Both the position numbers and the translations under genes were made by a program. A DNA stretch of 64,000 bases from Gigantopelta aegis (Eukaryota; Mollusca; Gastropoda; Neomphalida; Peltospiridae), in NCBI RefSeq assembly GCF_016097555.1, contig NC_054704.1, forward strand, positions 97,443,851 to 97,507,850, in the 5' to 3' direction. The notes below the pieces were generated by a model. It was given only the letters and a program-made list of their open reading frames with translations, ran no database searches and had not been told where the DNA came from. Below, one piece after another: positions 35,801 through 45,690 of this stretch (positions are counted from its first letter, which is position 1; every line of letters begins with the position of its first letter).

Positions 35801-38197
35801 ACAAAATCCTGCCACAATCAAGTGTTACAAATGGCAATGGTAGGTATTAAGAAATGGGTTCTGCTTCAGAACGTACAGGGGCCTTGATGGCACGTTGGTT
35901 AGGTCACTGGCTCTGAGCCTCGTTCACATCCCAGAGTTGAGTTTTAACTGCTCAATGGGGAGATTATAAGACCACTACTGACATCTTTCTCACTAACCAC
36001 GAGCAGGTAACCATCAGCCCTGATGTAGATAGATGGCACAAATATCTGAGATCTGAACCCAGGGCAGTGTGCTTGAACCTTAATTGAATTATGGGTCGGG
36101 ACATAGCCCTATGGTATAGCACTCGCCTGATGCATGGTCCATCGAGAATCAAACTCTGTTTGTGGGCCCTTTGGGCTATTTCTCATTCTAGCCAGTGGTG
36201 TAACAAAGGCTGTGGTATGTACTATCTTGTCTTTGGGATGGTGCATACAAAAGATTCCTTGCTGCTAATCGAAAAAAGTAGCCCATGGAGATTTCCTCTC
36301 TAATTATTGGTGTGGTTCTTTACCATACATGTGTGTCCTACACCATGTAACCCGAATTCAAATGTATTGAGTGCATTGTGAAATATAACTGTTACATAAC
36401 TTTTATTGTCTTTCTTTAAGTGGAATATAAGGATGAAAATAAAAAGTTTTTGACATGTATATTTTCCAAGAAATAGTATTATAAAATTGATTGTGCTCTA
36501 CACAGTTCTGGTGAAGTAGCCCAGTGGTAAAAACGCTCGCTTGATGCGCGGTCAGTCTAGGATTGATCCCTGTGGGTGGACCCATTGGGCTATTTCTCGT
36601 TCCAACCAGTGCACCACTGCTGGTATATAAAAGGCCATGGTATGTGCTATCCTGTCTGTGGGATAGTGCATATAAAAGAGCTCTTGCTAGTAATAAAAAT
36701 TATAGCTAGGTTCCTCTCGAAGACAATATGTCAAAATTACCAAATGTTTGACATCCATTAGCCGATGATTAATAAATAGTGTGCTCTAGTGGTGTCTCCC
36801 TTGCAAAATGTGGGAATTTCTGTATTGGTAGGATATATTGTTTATAGTGTACTGACATCTACATGACATGATTGCATCACAAGATACTGTATTGGTAGGA
36901 TATATTGTTTATAGTGTACTGACATCTACATAACATGATTGCATCACAAGATACTGTATTGGTAGGATATATTGTTTATAGTGTACTGACATCTACATGA
37001 CATGGTTGCATCACAAGATACTGTATTGGTAGGATATATTGTTTATAGTGCACTGATATCTACATGACATGATTGCATCACAAGATACTCATACGGGAAA
37101 GGACAAACTACTCAATGTATTTATTGTTTATAGGTTACAGTGAACAGCACTCGGAAAGTCATCAATACTCAAAAAGTACTAAACATATGATGGATGATCT
37201 TGACTCTACTGATGACGATGATGACGACGATGATGTAGATGATGATGATGATATTGACTGTACTAATGTTGATGATGTTGACATTGATGATGATAGTGAT
37301 AGTGATGTCCTCGACAGTGAAGAACTCGTAGAATATTCCAAAGTCTCAGTGTCGGACATGAACAGCAAAGCTAAAGATGAAATCAGTGAGTTACATAGTG
37401 TCGGAAAGAAACTGATAGAATCAAATAAACAAGCTGTTAAAATAAAGCATCACTGTATTGGCGATACAGCCTTTTTATAAGTTTGCAACAGCATCATTTT
37501 TGTAAAAAAAAATAGGTAATAAAATATTACCTATTTTAAATATACTTTCCTGTGATGTTTGTATTTTTGCACCATGTGTTTTAATTTATCTTTTGAAATT
37601 TTATATTACGGTATTATTGATAAATTAATTCATTCCTATACTATTTTTTTTTTATTATTTGACATTCAATAGTCACTGTTTTGTACTGGGGTATCATTAA
37701 AACTCCATCCATCCATCTACCCGCCCATCCACCCAAATTAATGAAAAAGCCCATCCTTTTAATGGAGTTGAGAAAATGTCCCGTGTTATGTAAAGACATC
37801 ACCAACATAATAAGGCTGATCTTAGTTTAGTGGTAAAGTGCTTGCCTGGCCTATTTCTCATTCCAGCCAGTGCACCACAAATGCTGTGGTATGTGTTGTC
37901 CTGTCTGTGGGATGGTGTATATAAAAGATCCCTTGCAACTAATGGAAAAATGTAGCAGGTTTCCTCTTTGAGACTATATGTCAAATTACCAAGTATTTGA
38001 CATCCAATAGCCAACGATTACTAAATGAATGTACTCAAGTGGTGTCATTAAAAAAACCCCACATTTTTATCTTTGTATTTTTAGGTGACTCCGACAGCTT
38101 GAATCTTGATGACTTAGATCTGGATGCAAATGAACATGATGAATGTGATAGCAGGTTATCAGAAACAGACGAAGAGGATATCTTCCCAGAAAAATAG
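23890..38197 (+). CDS. CCDC159-like: Coiled-coil protein with acidic C-terminus, CCDC159-like (11 exons)
   Basis: Exons: 23890-23955, 24647-24704, 25210-25376, 26441-26522, 30841-31042, 33932-33999, 34592-34659, 35427-35527, 35748-35839, 37134-37385, 38085-38197. All junctions are GT-AG, phases match throughout, and the joined frame is 1269 nt (422 residues). Start: MDWERDVNSIVRE. Residues ~85-155 are heptad-like coiled coil (VHLQEKLETQNKTIEHLNEL); a second coil spans ~185-225 (LQEELHFLRRDLDFLKSRI) and a third ~260-290. Residues ~320-375 and 387-420 are Asp/Glu-rich and contain DSDS motifs. Segment order and the acidic DSD tail resemble what I recall of vertebrate CCDC159, a poorly characterised protein; I could not align it. 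No signal peptide or membrane segment. Intron 4 (26523-30840) is almost entirely a 34-bp tandem array, and intron 5 holds a 1.6-kb CAGGG element. The structure is well supported; the name is moderate. Confidence 0.8.
25560..26240 (+). repeat. ~160-bp dispersed repeat, four tandem copies, in intron 3
   Basis: Four diverged copies, each with a form of tgcctgaagatattgagctg, agctttatcatagttctgtt and gttatggcccttga. The same family occurs on the minus strand at 56380-56535 in the other gene. I recall this as a widespread molluscan repeat; its origin is unknown to me. Confidence 0.75.
26523..30099 (+). repeat. 34-bp minisatellite (about 105 copies) carrying the exon 4 splice donor
   Basis: The array begins at the 5' splice site of exon 4 (CTCACAG|gtaaagtcc) and repeats a 34-bp unit to about 30099. 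Each unit includes [G/A]CAGGTAAAGT followed by a variable cYgcctatatgtctctg segment. The first interval is 32 bp, and one unit near 28805 is disrupted. Variants (CAC/CGC/TGC; TATATG/TACATG/TATACG; AACGG/AATAG/AATGA) recur in blocks. The unit contains in-frame stops and is not a multiple of three, so it is not coding. Confidence 0.95.
30478..30690 (+). mobile_element. Diverged SINE-A, 5'-truncated, in intron 4
   Basis: Central domain (gtcctgtctgtgggg) and A tail (gtgctctagtggtcttattt). It lies between the 34-bp array and exon 5. Confidence 0.75.
31069..32699. mobile_element. CAGGG-ended element, 1.6 kb, in intron 5
   Basis: Ends CAGGGTTCGCGCTG and, reverse-complemented, CAGGGCTCACCCTG, flanked by AAAGT on both sides (31064-31068, 32700-32704). 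Both ends carry repeated ggctaa motifs. It begins 26 bases after the exon 5 donor. No convincing transposase ORF. Confidence 0.65.
33341..33621 (-). mobile_element. SINE-B with 12-bp target duplication in intron 5
   Basis: Minus-strand B box region, centre and B tail. Flanked by CACCTTTACGAA at 33329-33340 and 33622-33633. The A-box end of the head is absent. Confidence 0.85.
34891..35195 (-). mobile_element. SINE-B with target duplication in intron 7
   Basis: Head gacgcagcccagtggtaaag on the minus strand, centre and B tail. Flanked by atctacatggg and atctagatggg. A small internal deletion removes part of the head-body junction. Confidence 0.85.
35878..36400 (+). mobile_element. SINE-C followed by full-length SINE-B in intron 9
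   Basis: 35878-36090: SINE-C (head gatggcacgttggttaggtc; body gagttttaactgctcaatgg). 36091-36400: SINE-B with head gacatagccctatggtatag and tail ending tgaaatataactg. Confidence 0.8.
36515..36803 (+). mobile_element. Full-length SINE-A in intron 9
   Basis: Head agtagcccagtggtaaaaac, B box aggattgatccc, centre and A tail (aatagtgtgctctagtggtg). The 67-bp array begins 18 bases later. Confidence 0.85.
36821..37089 (+). repeat. 67-bp tandem repeat, four copies, just upstream of exon 10
   Basis: Four near-identical 67-bp units end about 44 bases before exon 10 of the coiled-coil gene. Each contains attgtttatag, the same 11 bases that form the acceptor of exon 10 (attgtttatag|GTTACAG). Confidence 0.9.
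37134..37480 (+). CDS. Exon 10 of the coiled-coil gene with alternative 3' end
   Basis: After the acceptor ttgtttatag the exon continues the phase-1 frame with GYSEQHSE and an Asp-rich run. Two outcomes are possible. A donor ATCA|GTGAGT after 37385 is in the right phase to join 38085, giving 422 residues. If that donor is skipped, the frame runs on to TAA at 37478-37480, giving 416 residues, with AATAAA at 37518-37523. Both tails are polar. Confidence 0.65.
37505..37540 (+). terminator. Poly(A) signal inside a hairpin, alternative end of the coiled-coil gene
   Basis: AATAAA (37518-37523) lies between inverted arms aaaataggtaat and attacctatttt, about 40 bases after the TAA at 37480. It would serve the isoform that reads through the exon 10 donor. 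Confidence 0.5.
37808..38058 (+). mobile_element. SINE-A just upstream of exon 11
   Basis: Degenerate head (gatcttagtttagtggtaaa), centre and A tail (tcattaaaaaaacccc). Its 3' end lies close to the polypyrimidine tract of exon 11 and may contribute to it. Confidence 0.8.
38085..38197 (+). CDS. Exon 11 (terminal) of the coiled-coil gene
   Basis: The acceptor tatttttag precedes a phase-1 exon reading DSDSLNLDDLDLDANEHDE and ending EDIFPEK-TAG. It is strongly acidic, continuing the composition of exon 10. It could join the exon 10 donor at 37385 or, in the same phase, the exon 9 donor at 35839, so skipping of exon 10 would keep the frame. A SINE (37808-38058) ends just before its polypyrimidine tract. 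Confidence 0.65.
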
Positions 38198-40309
38198 TTG
38201 TGTTTACTATGCAAACGAAGCGTGGCAGAGCTTTAGTATTTTATTATCAATATTATTTTTTAAAAACTTATTCAGGGTGCTGTTAAAAATATGTGTGACT
38301 GTCGTCAAATATTTTTTTTTTTACAAATATCAAAGGGTACGTAGCTTTAGGTTTGTCCGTCCGTCATGTCCAACTGTATATTTCAGGGAACATTTTATTT
38401 CAGATTGCATTGTGATTTGCTATGCCAGTTTCACTTCCACTATCCTAAATGGTAAATAGTAGTTGCTAATCAATTTTCAATCAGTTAACAATTGTTGTGC
38501 CTTCTGTTTTGTCTTAACCATGTGTTGGACTTTGTCCATTGATTTGACTGGATAGAAGTCTGAGGGTGGAGGGAGTCGGTTTTATTATTTTATTTTTTTT
38601 TTTTTATTTTTTTTACAATATGTTATAGGAGAAGTATCATTCATGAATTTATAAACAAATTATTCGGTATTGCCGGAGTTAAATGGACTTTTGTTCTTAA
38701 ATTATTCTTGAGGTTGTGAACTTTTAGTTCTGGCAGATTGGTAATGCTGTACTTAATGGTTGGTGTTTCTTTTCGTGTACTTATTAAGGACCTTGTTAAA
38801 TATCAGTTTAGCTGTTTTATATTTGTTAGTATCTACCCATGTAATTCTACTTTTACGCAAAGCAGCTTGATCATTGCCCTCTGTATGCAAGTCATTATCT
38901 GATGAGTTCAATGTGGCCTCATCATTTTCTTAACTCTTTAATTTAAGGCCAGTTGACATCTTTTTTTACCTCTTACATTTTATCTGGTGCTATTCAAAAT
39001 ATAGCAGTAATAGTATTGTTTTGAATCTGAAGTCAAATGTTAATATGTTGTATTGATTACATGGAACCATTTAATAATGTATGATTTTAATTCCTAACAA
39101 CCTAACGTGTTTTCCGTGGAATTATGTTGCCTCCTGTGAAAGCACACAAAGCAAGTCGCAGGGCTCGAACTTAAGAATTTATCATCCAAGGCAATTAAAA
39201 AATAAATTGCCATTGGTGAAAGGGCCCACCGACGACAATTTTGAGTATGCCGATGGCAATTTTTTAAAACTGACTTTTGCAGCAAATAAACTTGACTGAA
39301 AGGTTATTTTTCTGTATGTAGGCTACATGTAGTCAAATTTCTCGAATTTATGTCAATAAACTTCAATAAACAAGAATTTATTATAAATGGAATTATGCGC
39401 ATGACTAAATCCATTTGCGTGGTACAAACTACACACCAATTAACTCCGAGTCCAACCAGGACCCAAACATCCATGTTAAATGGCAGATAATGTTCATACA
39501 TGTTTATACATATTGCCGTCGGTTAAGTTCGAGCCCTGAAGTCATGGTTCATATTGGGACATGCAAAACGTGGAAAGCCGTGCGTAGGGTGGGCAGGGCC
39601 ACTGGTTGCCCTGGGTGCAAAATTCTGGACTGGTGGAAGGAACTCAGGGAGTGCGAACAGTCCACTGGTTAGGGTGTGCAATACTTTACTTGCCCCGCGC
39701 GCTGGCAACCCACGCTACGTCAATGGTGGAAAGTTGTGGAATTCTAAAATATCATTTTCCAGTCTCTGAAGATCATGGAAATTCGAATTTGGTCATTTAA
39801 AGTTATGGAGAATGAACACTATTTGATAATTATGTCTCCATTTAAAATAGCACACAGATTTGCAGTGTCTGTCAAAACATAATAATTATTATTTTATTAG
39901 ATTATGTTGATTATCACAGAAAAAATATGAAACAAAAATGTGATAGAGAAGACCTTGTAGAAGTTGTGCATTTTGGCTGACAACGAAATGTGTGAAAACC
40001 CTGTTAGATGCAAGATTGTATTTAATTAAATGTCTGTATTTGCCGTTTGTGTTTGTGTTTTTTAACAGTAAGTTGTATGTCACCAAAATGTCATACATAC
40101 ACTCCCCACAAATTATCACCGAGAGCTAAATTAGGAGAATAAGCTAAACCAAATCACCTCCCTGATACTGGGTAAAATGTAAAGGTTTGTTTGCCACATT
40201 GGTTGAACACTTGTGTGAGGTGTGACAGGTCATAGGGTCAATCCCCATTAGTGGAACCATCGGTTGCTTCCATTACCTGTCAGTATCCCATGGCTTTATA
40301 ATAAAAGTT
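38198..40309. other. 3' flank of the coiled-coil gene and intergenic DNA
   Basis: 38198 onward is AT-rich probable 3' UTR with poly-T runs (38580-38615). The CAGGG element at 39158-39538 is listed separately. 39540-39780 is GC-richer with a tgcaaaacgtggaaagc-type motif but no convincing ORF. 39780-40309 is unrecognised. Confidence 0.4.
39158..39538. mobile_element. CAGGG-ended element, 0.38 kb
   Basis: Perfect 16-bp terminal inverted repeats CAGGGCTCGAACTTAA and TTAAGTTCGAGCCCTG. AAGTC lies on both sides if one extra G belongs to the left end. Non-coding. Confidence 0.75.
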
Positions 40310-40490
40310 AAAATGTTTTGTTTAATGACACCAATAGAGCACATAGATTTATTAATCATCGGCTATTGGATCTCAAACATTTGTAATTCTAACATGTATA
40401 CTTAGTCTTGGAGATGAAACCAACTACATTTTTCGATTAGTAGCAAGGCATTTTTTACATGCATCATCATCCCACAGACAGGACGGCTTG
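40310..40490 (-). mobile_element. SINE-A tail and centre, 5'-truncated
   Basis: Minus-strand A tail (gttttgtttaatgacaccaa on plus) through the central cccacagacaggac. Confidence 0.75.
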
Positions 40491-41145
40491 TATAGTAAAG
40501 TCATTGGTATGTGCTGACATGTCTTGCTTGGTAGTAAATAGTTCTCCAGATGCCATAGTTCGACACCCAATAGAAACAAATATTCTGTCCACACATTTTC
40601 TGGTTGTAAAAATGATGCTTCAATAGAGTTTCACTACTTAATAGTAACATTGCATTTTCTTTTCTAATTAAATGGGTTGTGCTCAGACAAAATTTACAAC
40701 AGTTAAAAGTACCAGCTTTTAGTGGGTTTTTTTGTCAAGATATGATTTTGTATACTTTGCAAAGTAAGGACAAATTATTCATCTATCATCAAGTCTGAAT
40801 TGATCCGTGTTGGGTGGTATTTTGAAAGTGGTGGATAGCTCCACCTTCGAATATATATATTGATGTCCAATACACAGGAATATATTTATATAATACATGT
40901 TTGTGGCATTTTGATGGTATGGTATATGATTTTATTAACATACACATATTATAATTACGCTTATATACATTAATTTTGCAATTAATACATCATAATCTGT
41001 TTATGCATAATATGTAATATGTATGACCAAATCAAAATATAGGTAAATAAAAAAATAAAATTATTACAAGTGCAGTGTTGAAATTTTATTTTATTTTTTT
41101 AATGCTTTAATTCCTATATTCTAATGGATGTTAACTGAATGGAAG

Positions 41146-41455
41146 TGATCTAGCTCAATCAGTAGAGCACTCGCCCGAGCTGCTTGCATCGTGGGATCGA
41201 TTCAGGTCAGTGGACCCATTCTCTGATTGGGTTTTCCCATCGCATCCAGTGCCCCATGACTGGTATTTTAAAGGCCATGGTATGTGCTATCCTGTCGGTA
41301 GTGAAAATACATATAAAAGATCCCTCGTTACCAAAGAAAAAATGTTACAGGTTCTTGTAACAAGTCAAAATTTGCCATATTTAACATCCAATAGCTGACG
41401 ACTAATAAGTCAATGTGCTAAAGTGGTGTCATTAAGCAAAAACAAACTTGAATGG
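41146..41455 (+). mobile_element. SINE-A with a tctagctcaatcagtagag head
   Basis: A box tagctcaatcagtag, B box gggatcgattc, centre with ctatcctgtcggtag, and A tail (cattaagcaaaaacaaactt). Confidence 0.8.
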
Positions 41456-42140
41456 ACTTTTCTATAAGTCTTCCAGAACCAATTTCATTGGGGGCTGGAG
41501 GCACCATGCTTAAGTATTTTTACCTGGGTCTTCCAGGGTTTTTTCTTGTGATGCATACATGATTTGATTACATTAGGCCAAATAACTAAAAGCTATTTTT
41601 CTTAAAACATGGGCATTTAAGCATTGCATATGTAGTTATAGCATTACAGGTTTTGTAAATTCGGTCCATTTTGTTTTGTTTAAACAAAAAGTTTAATTTT
41701 GAAAAATTTTGTGCAGTGGTAAGCATTGTACAACATTATATAATTAACACGATTTCTCACCATGTGCATCTCCCCACCAATCCTCCCCCCCCCCCCCCCC
41801 CCCCAATGGACTGGCCCAAACATCCTAATTGTCAATCAAGTGTCCATTATTGGAACTGCTTAGAAAATAAAAGTGAAAATCACAACACTACTTTATTTGT
41901 GCACAAATTTTAATTTGGTGCATATTATTTTTTGGCTTAATTAAACTTTAATGTTGACTGGTTCGACACCCAATCTCTTATTTTTGTGCAGGTACTTCTT
42001 ACAAGTCAAAAATTGCCATGTTTAACATCCAATAGCCCACAACTGATAAGTCAATGTGCTCTAGTGGTATTGTTAAGCAAAAACAAACTTGAATGAACTT
42101 TTCTACAAGTCTTCCAGAGCCAATTTCATTGATGGCTTAA
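41335..42140 (+). repeat. Local duplication of SINE 3' end plus flank, and adjoining sequence
   Basis: About 180 bp at 41335-41520 (SINE-A 3' end followed by cttgaatggacttttctata) recurs diverged at 41985-42140. Between them lie unique AT-rich DNA and a poly-C tract (41786-41804). Because the unique flank is copied too, this is a segmental duplication, not a second insertion. Confidence 0.75.
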
Positions 42141-42240
42141 ATACACCCAATAGCCCATCTCTTATTTTTGTGCCAGGGTGTTAAACATTAATTACTATTA
42201 GACTAAACATATTGAATATTTTTCACTATCAAATTTCCAA

Positions 42241-42440
42241 CTTCCATCCCCCCTCTGTGGGAAGAGTTTAAAGTTTATTTCCCACTTCCATCCCCCCTCT
42301 GTGGGAACAGTTTAAAGTTTATTTCCCACTTCCATTCCCCCCTCTGTGGGAACAGTTTAAAGTTTATTTTGTTTAACACAACCAGAGCACATTGATTAAT
42401 TAATCATCGGCTCTTGGATGTCAAATTATGGGAACAATTT
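42241..42440 (-). repeat. 44-bp repeat, three copies, running into a SINE-A tail
   Basis: Three units of cttccatcccccctctgtgg...gtttaaagtttat. The last runs directly into the SINE-A tail (tttgtttaacacaaccagag) that continues to about 42440. The unit includes the junction between unique DNA and the SINE end. Confidence 0.8.
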
Positions 42441-42654
42441 CCAATTTTAACTAGGGGTTGTGCCCACATTAAGCATGTTTGAACCCTTGGGATTCAAGCA
42501 CATTAATACCTACCAAACAAACAAAACACCAATTTATAGCACTTTATTACATTAACAGACATTCAAGGACTGACAAGTCACAGATTTATTTGATACAATG
42601 GCAGTACATAAAACAGGTTCAAGTATACACTACTCAACCGTCATCATTCCAGCA

Positions 42655-43107
42655 TTCACATCAAGTTCAAATACAGCTGTATCTTTGATGAGCATACTTC
42701 ATGTTACAACAGATTAAACCAGTTCACATTCACATCAAGTTAAAATACAGCCGTATCTTTGATGAGCATACTTCATGTTACAACAGATTAAACCAGTTCA
42801 CATTCACATCAAGTTAAAATACAGCCGTATCTTTGATGAGCATACTTCATGTTACAACAGATTAAACCAGTTCACATTCACATCAAGTTAAAATACAGCC
42901 GTATCTTTGATGAGCATACTTCATGTTACAACAGATTAAACCAGTTCACATTCACATCAAGTTCAAATACAGTCGTATCTTTGATGAGCATACTTCATGT
43001 TACAACAGATTAAACCAGTTCACATTCACATCAAGTTAAAATACAGCCGTATCTTTGATGAGCATACTTCATGTTACAACAGATTAAACCAGTTCACATT
43101 CACATAA
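42655..43107 (+). repeat. 74-bp tandem repeat, about six copies
   Basis: Six near-identical units containing cgtatctttgatgagcatac and gattaaaccagttcacattc. One copy has tcaaatacagtc in place of taaaatacagcc. Confidence 0.95.
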
Positions 43108-43286
43108 AGTGTATTCCTGCAAACAGCCTGAAAATAAACAAGAGTCAATGGAAATATATAAGCTTGCATTCAGGCAATAGAGTGTGGTCAAATCAAACAT
43201 TGGTGTACCTCAAAATTAATGAAAAGAACGGGGCTTGTAGTGATCTTTACCTCTGTATATAAAGTTGTTGGGGGGGGGGGGGGGGG

Positions 43287-43556
43287 TTTAACGACACCAC
43301 TAGAGCACATTGATTTATTAATCATTGGCTATTGGATGTCAAACATTTGGTAATTTTGACATGTAGTCTTAGAAAGGAAACCTGGTACATTTTTCCATTT
43401 AGTAGCAAGGGATCTTTTATATGCACCATCCCACAGACAGAATAGTACATATCACCTTTGATATAACAGTTGTGGTGCACTGGCTGAAATGAGAAATAGC
43501 CCAATGGGTCCCATTGACGGGATCGCTTTACCACTGGTCTACGTCCTGCTGCCACA
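43287..43556 (-). mobile_element. SINE-A following a poly-G tract
   Basis: Minus-strand A tail, centre and degraded head (gacgtagaccagtggtaaag). Preceded on the plus strand by an 18-19 base G run (43269-43287). Confidence 0.85.
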
Positions 43557-45384
43557 CCCCCCTCTGTATATATACAATATACTATGCTCATATTATTAAT
43601 ATATTGTAAAACTGCTTTTATTGGTTGAAATGTCGTAATTATCGTTAATGTCCTTGTGGTTTAAAATTATAACTGTTGTAAGTTTGATATTCCTAGTACC
43701 GTTAATGTTGATATTTCAGCAGTAACTGTAATATGAATACTGAACACATTTTTCAGCTTTCAATTTGGAATTTTCATACATTATAAAGTAATTATGTTTC
43801 AAATATCCTAAACTTAAATGGACATAAGATTCAAGCAGAGTACAGTGGTTCAAATCGCATCCAAGGCTGGCTTGCATATTGATTCACAGCTCTAAAAACA
43901 TTGCCACGGTAATCAGCAATGCCACCACTAAAAGGTGTTGCAAAATTCATATCATTATCCAGTATTCACTATGCTATTACTGTAAATCAAGAAATGTTAG
44001 CGAGCATAAAATGTTAGTCAATTTAGCAAGGCCATGCAATACGCTCATATCTCATGACATTAAATTTAAAGACATACAACATACTGTTCAGAAAAAGTTT
44101 TGTGCAATTGTTTTACCGGTGATTAACTGAAGGCACAATGATTATATGCTATTGATTAAACCAAAACGATAGCAAACAATAGTTAGTTAGCATGCACATT
44201 ACTGCAATTCTTGACTAAATTCAAGATGTCTATAAGCTGCATAACATCAAGAGTAGTCGATGACATTATTTCAGCTGATCCTACAACTTAAGCTTATTCT
44301 TTTTTTACTTTCTGATGACCTCGCTAAAGTTCTATGTCACTAATGTCACTTATTTGGATTTATTTGGATATATAATCTTGTTTTATTTCTGTTATTCTGA
44401 TTATTAATGTTAAAGGATGAAGAGATTTTTTTATCACGTCTCCTGTTAATTAAAAAGATGACATTTTGTAAATTGTTTGAAGACAAAGTAAAAAATATGC
44501 AAACCTGTAAACTTATCAAGACCATATATATAATAGTAAGAATGGGAATTATTCCACTTATTGGTTCTTTGCCCTACCCACCTTTTTATTTTCTTCAGTA
44601 ATGCTATAAGTCAGTATTTTTACTCTCATAGTATAATGTAGAATAAATCCTTACCGGAGTCACAGGGTAAAAGCCCACATTTTGAATAGCACTGTTGAAC
44701 ATGTTTAGTACAATAAATTACAACAGTTAGTGTGTTCCATCAAAGAGTTTTGAGGTAACAATGATGACTTGTCAGACTCCAAGCTGACAGGCTAAATTGA
44801 AAAATAAACTTTTATAAAATCGACCAAGTCCAAGAAAAACATCACATAGTGAATGGTTTACTCTTCATCAGGAGCTGTATAAACATGACCAACGTTTGTC
44901 ATTATAAATATTCAAAAATCTTTGTTTGACTAAAATTGTGTTATACAAAGTCAGGAAAAGATAAAGAGATAGCCGAGTACTAGATGAACCAAGCCATAAA
45001 TCGTTAAAAAAAGAAAAAATCATAAATTGCATCAATCAACATAATCCTGTTCCATGAACGAGTCTTTCCAAGCACTAAACTACCCATTATTATCATCCAG
45101 TAGTGGACAAAATAATTTTAAATACATATTTCAAGACAATTTTATGTCCTTTGTATATACTTCCAGTAAGTTTGAGGAACTGAAATAGGATATACCTCGA
45201 GATCTACATTTCTGCAATGCTGCCATGCAATACCAACGGAAAGGACTCTTTATTGAACAGCATTTTAGCATAAGCATAGTTTAAACTGGCGGTTTGGTGT
45301 CGTAATAAACAGCTGTTTTAACACTTGATCTACACAGATATTAAACGTGCTGCCATCATACAGTCCACTATTCCTGAAAACTAT

Positions 45385-45690
45385 CAAGGGATCTTTTATG
45401 ACGGGACTAGCTCTGCAAATTGCCAATTGCAAAGTTTAAGAACAAACGGCAAAAACAATTTGTGTAATTATTTATATTTTGTTGGAAAATAGCCATAGGA
45501 TTTGCATAACCCAGAGCTAACCCTGTATGTGTACATGACAATATGTACAATGGCATACTTTTTAAATGCCAGTCATGGGGCAATGAGGAACCCCCTCCCC
45601 TGCCCCTCTGATCCACTGAGGATGATGGTTTCTGCATGTATATCCTACTGCTCCTCAAGCGAGCACTACTATTGAGCTACATCCCTCTCG
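45385..45690 (-). mobile_element. Degenerate SINE
   Basis: Only pieces match: caagggatcttttat, tgccagtcatgggg and a head-like gatgtagctcaatagtagtg on the minus strand. Confidence 0.5.
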
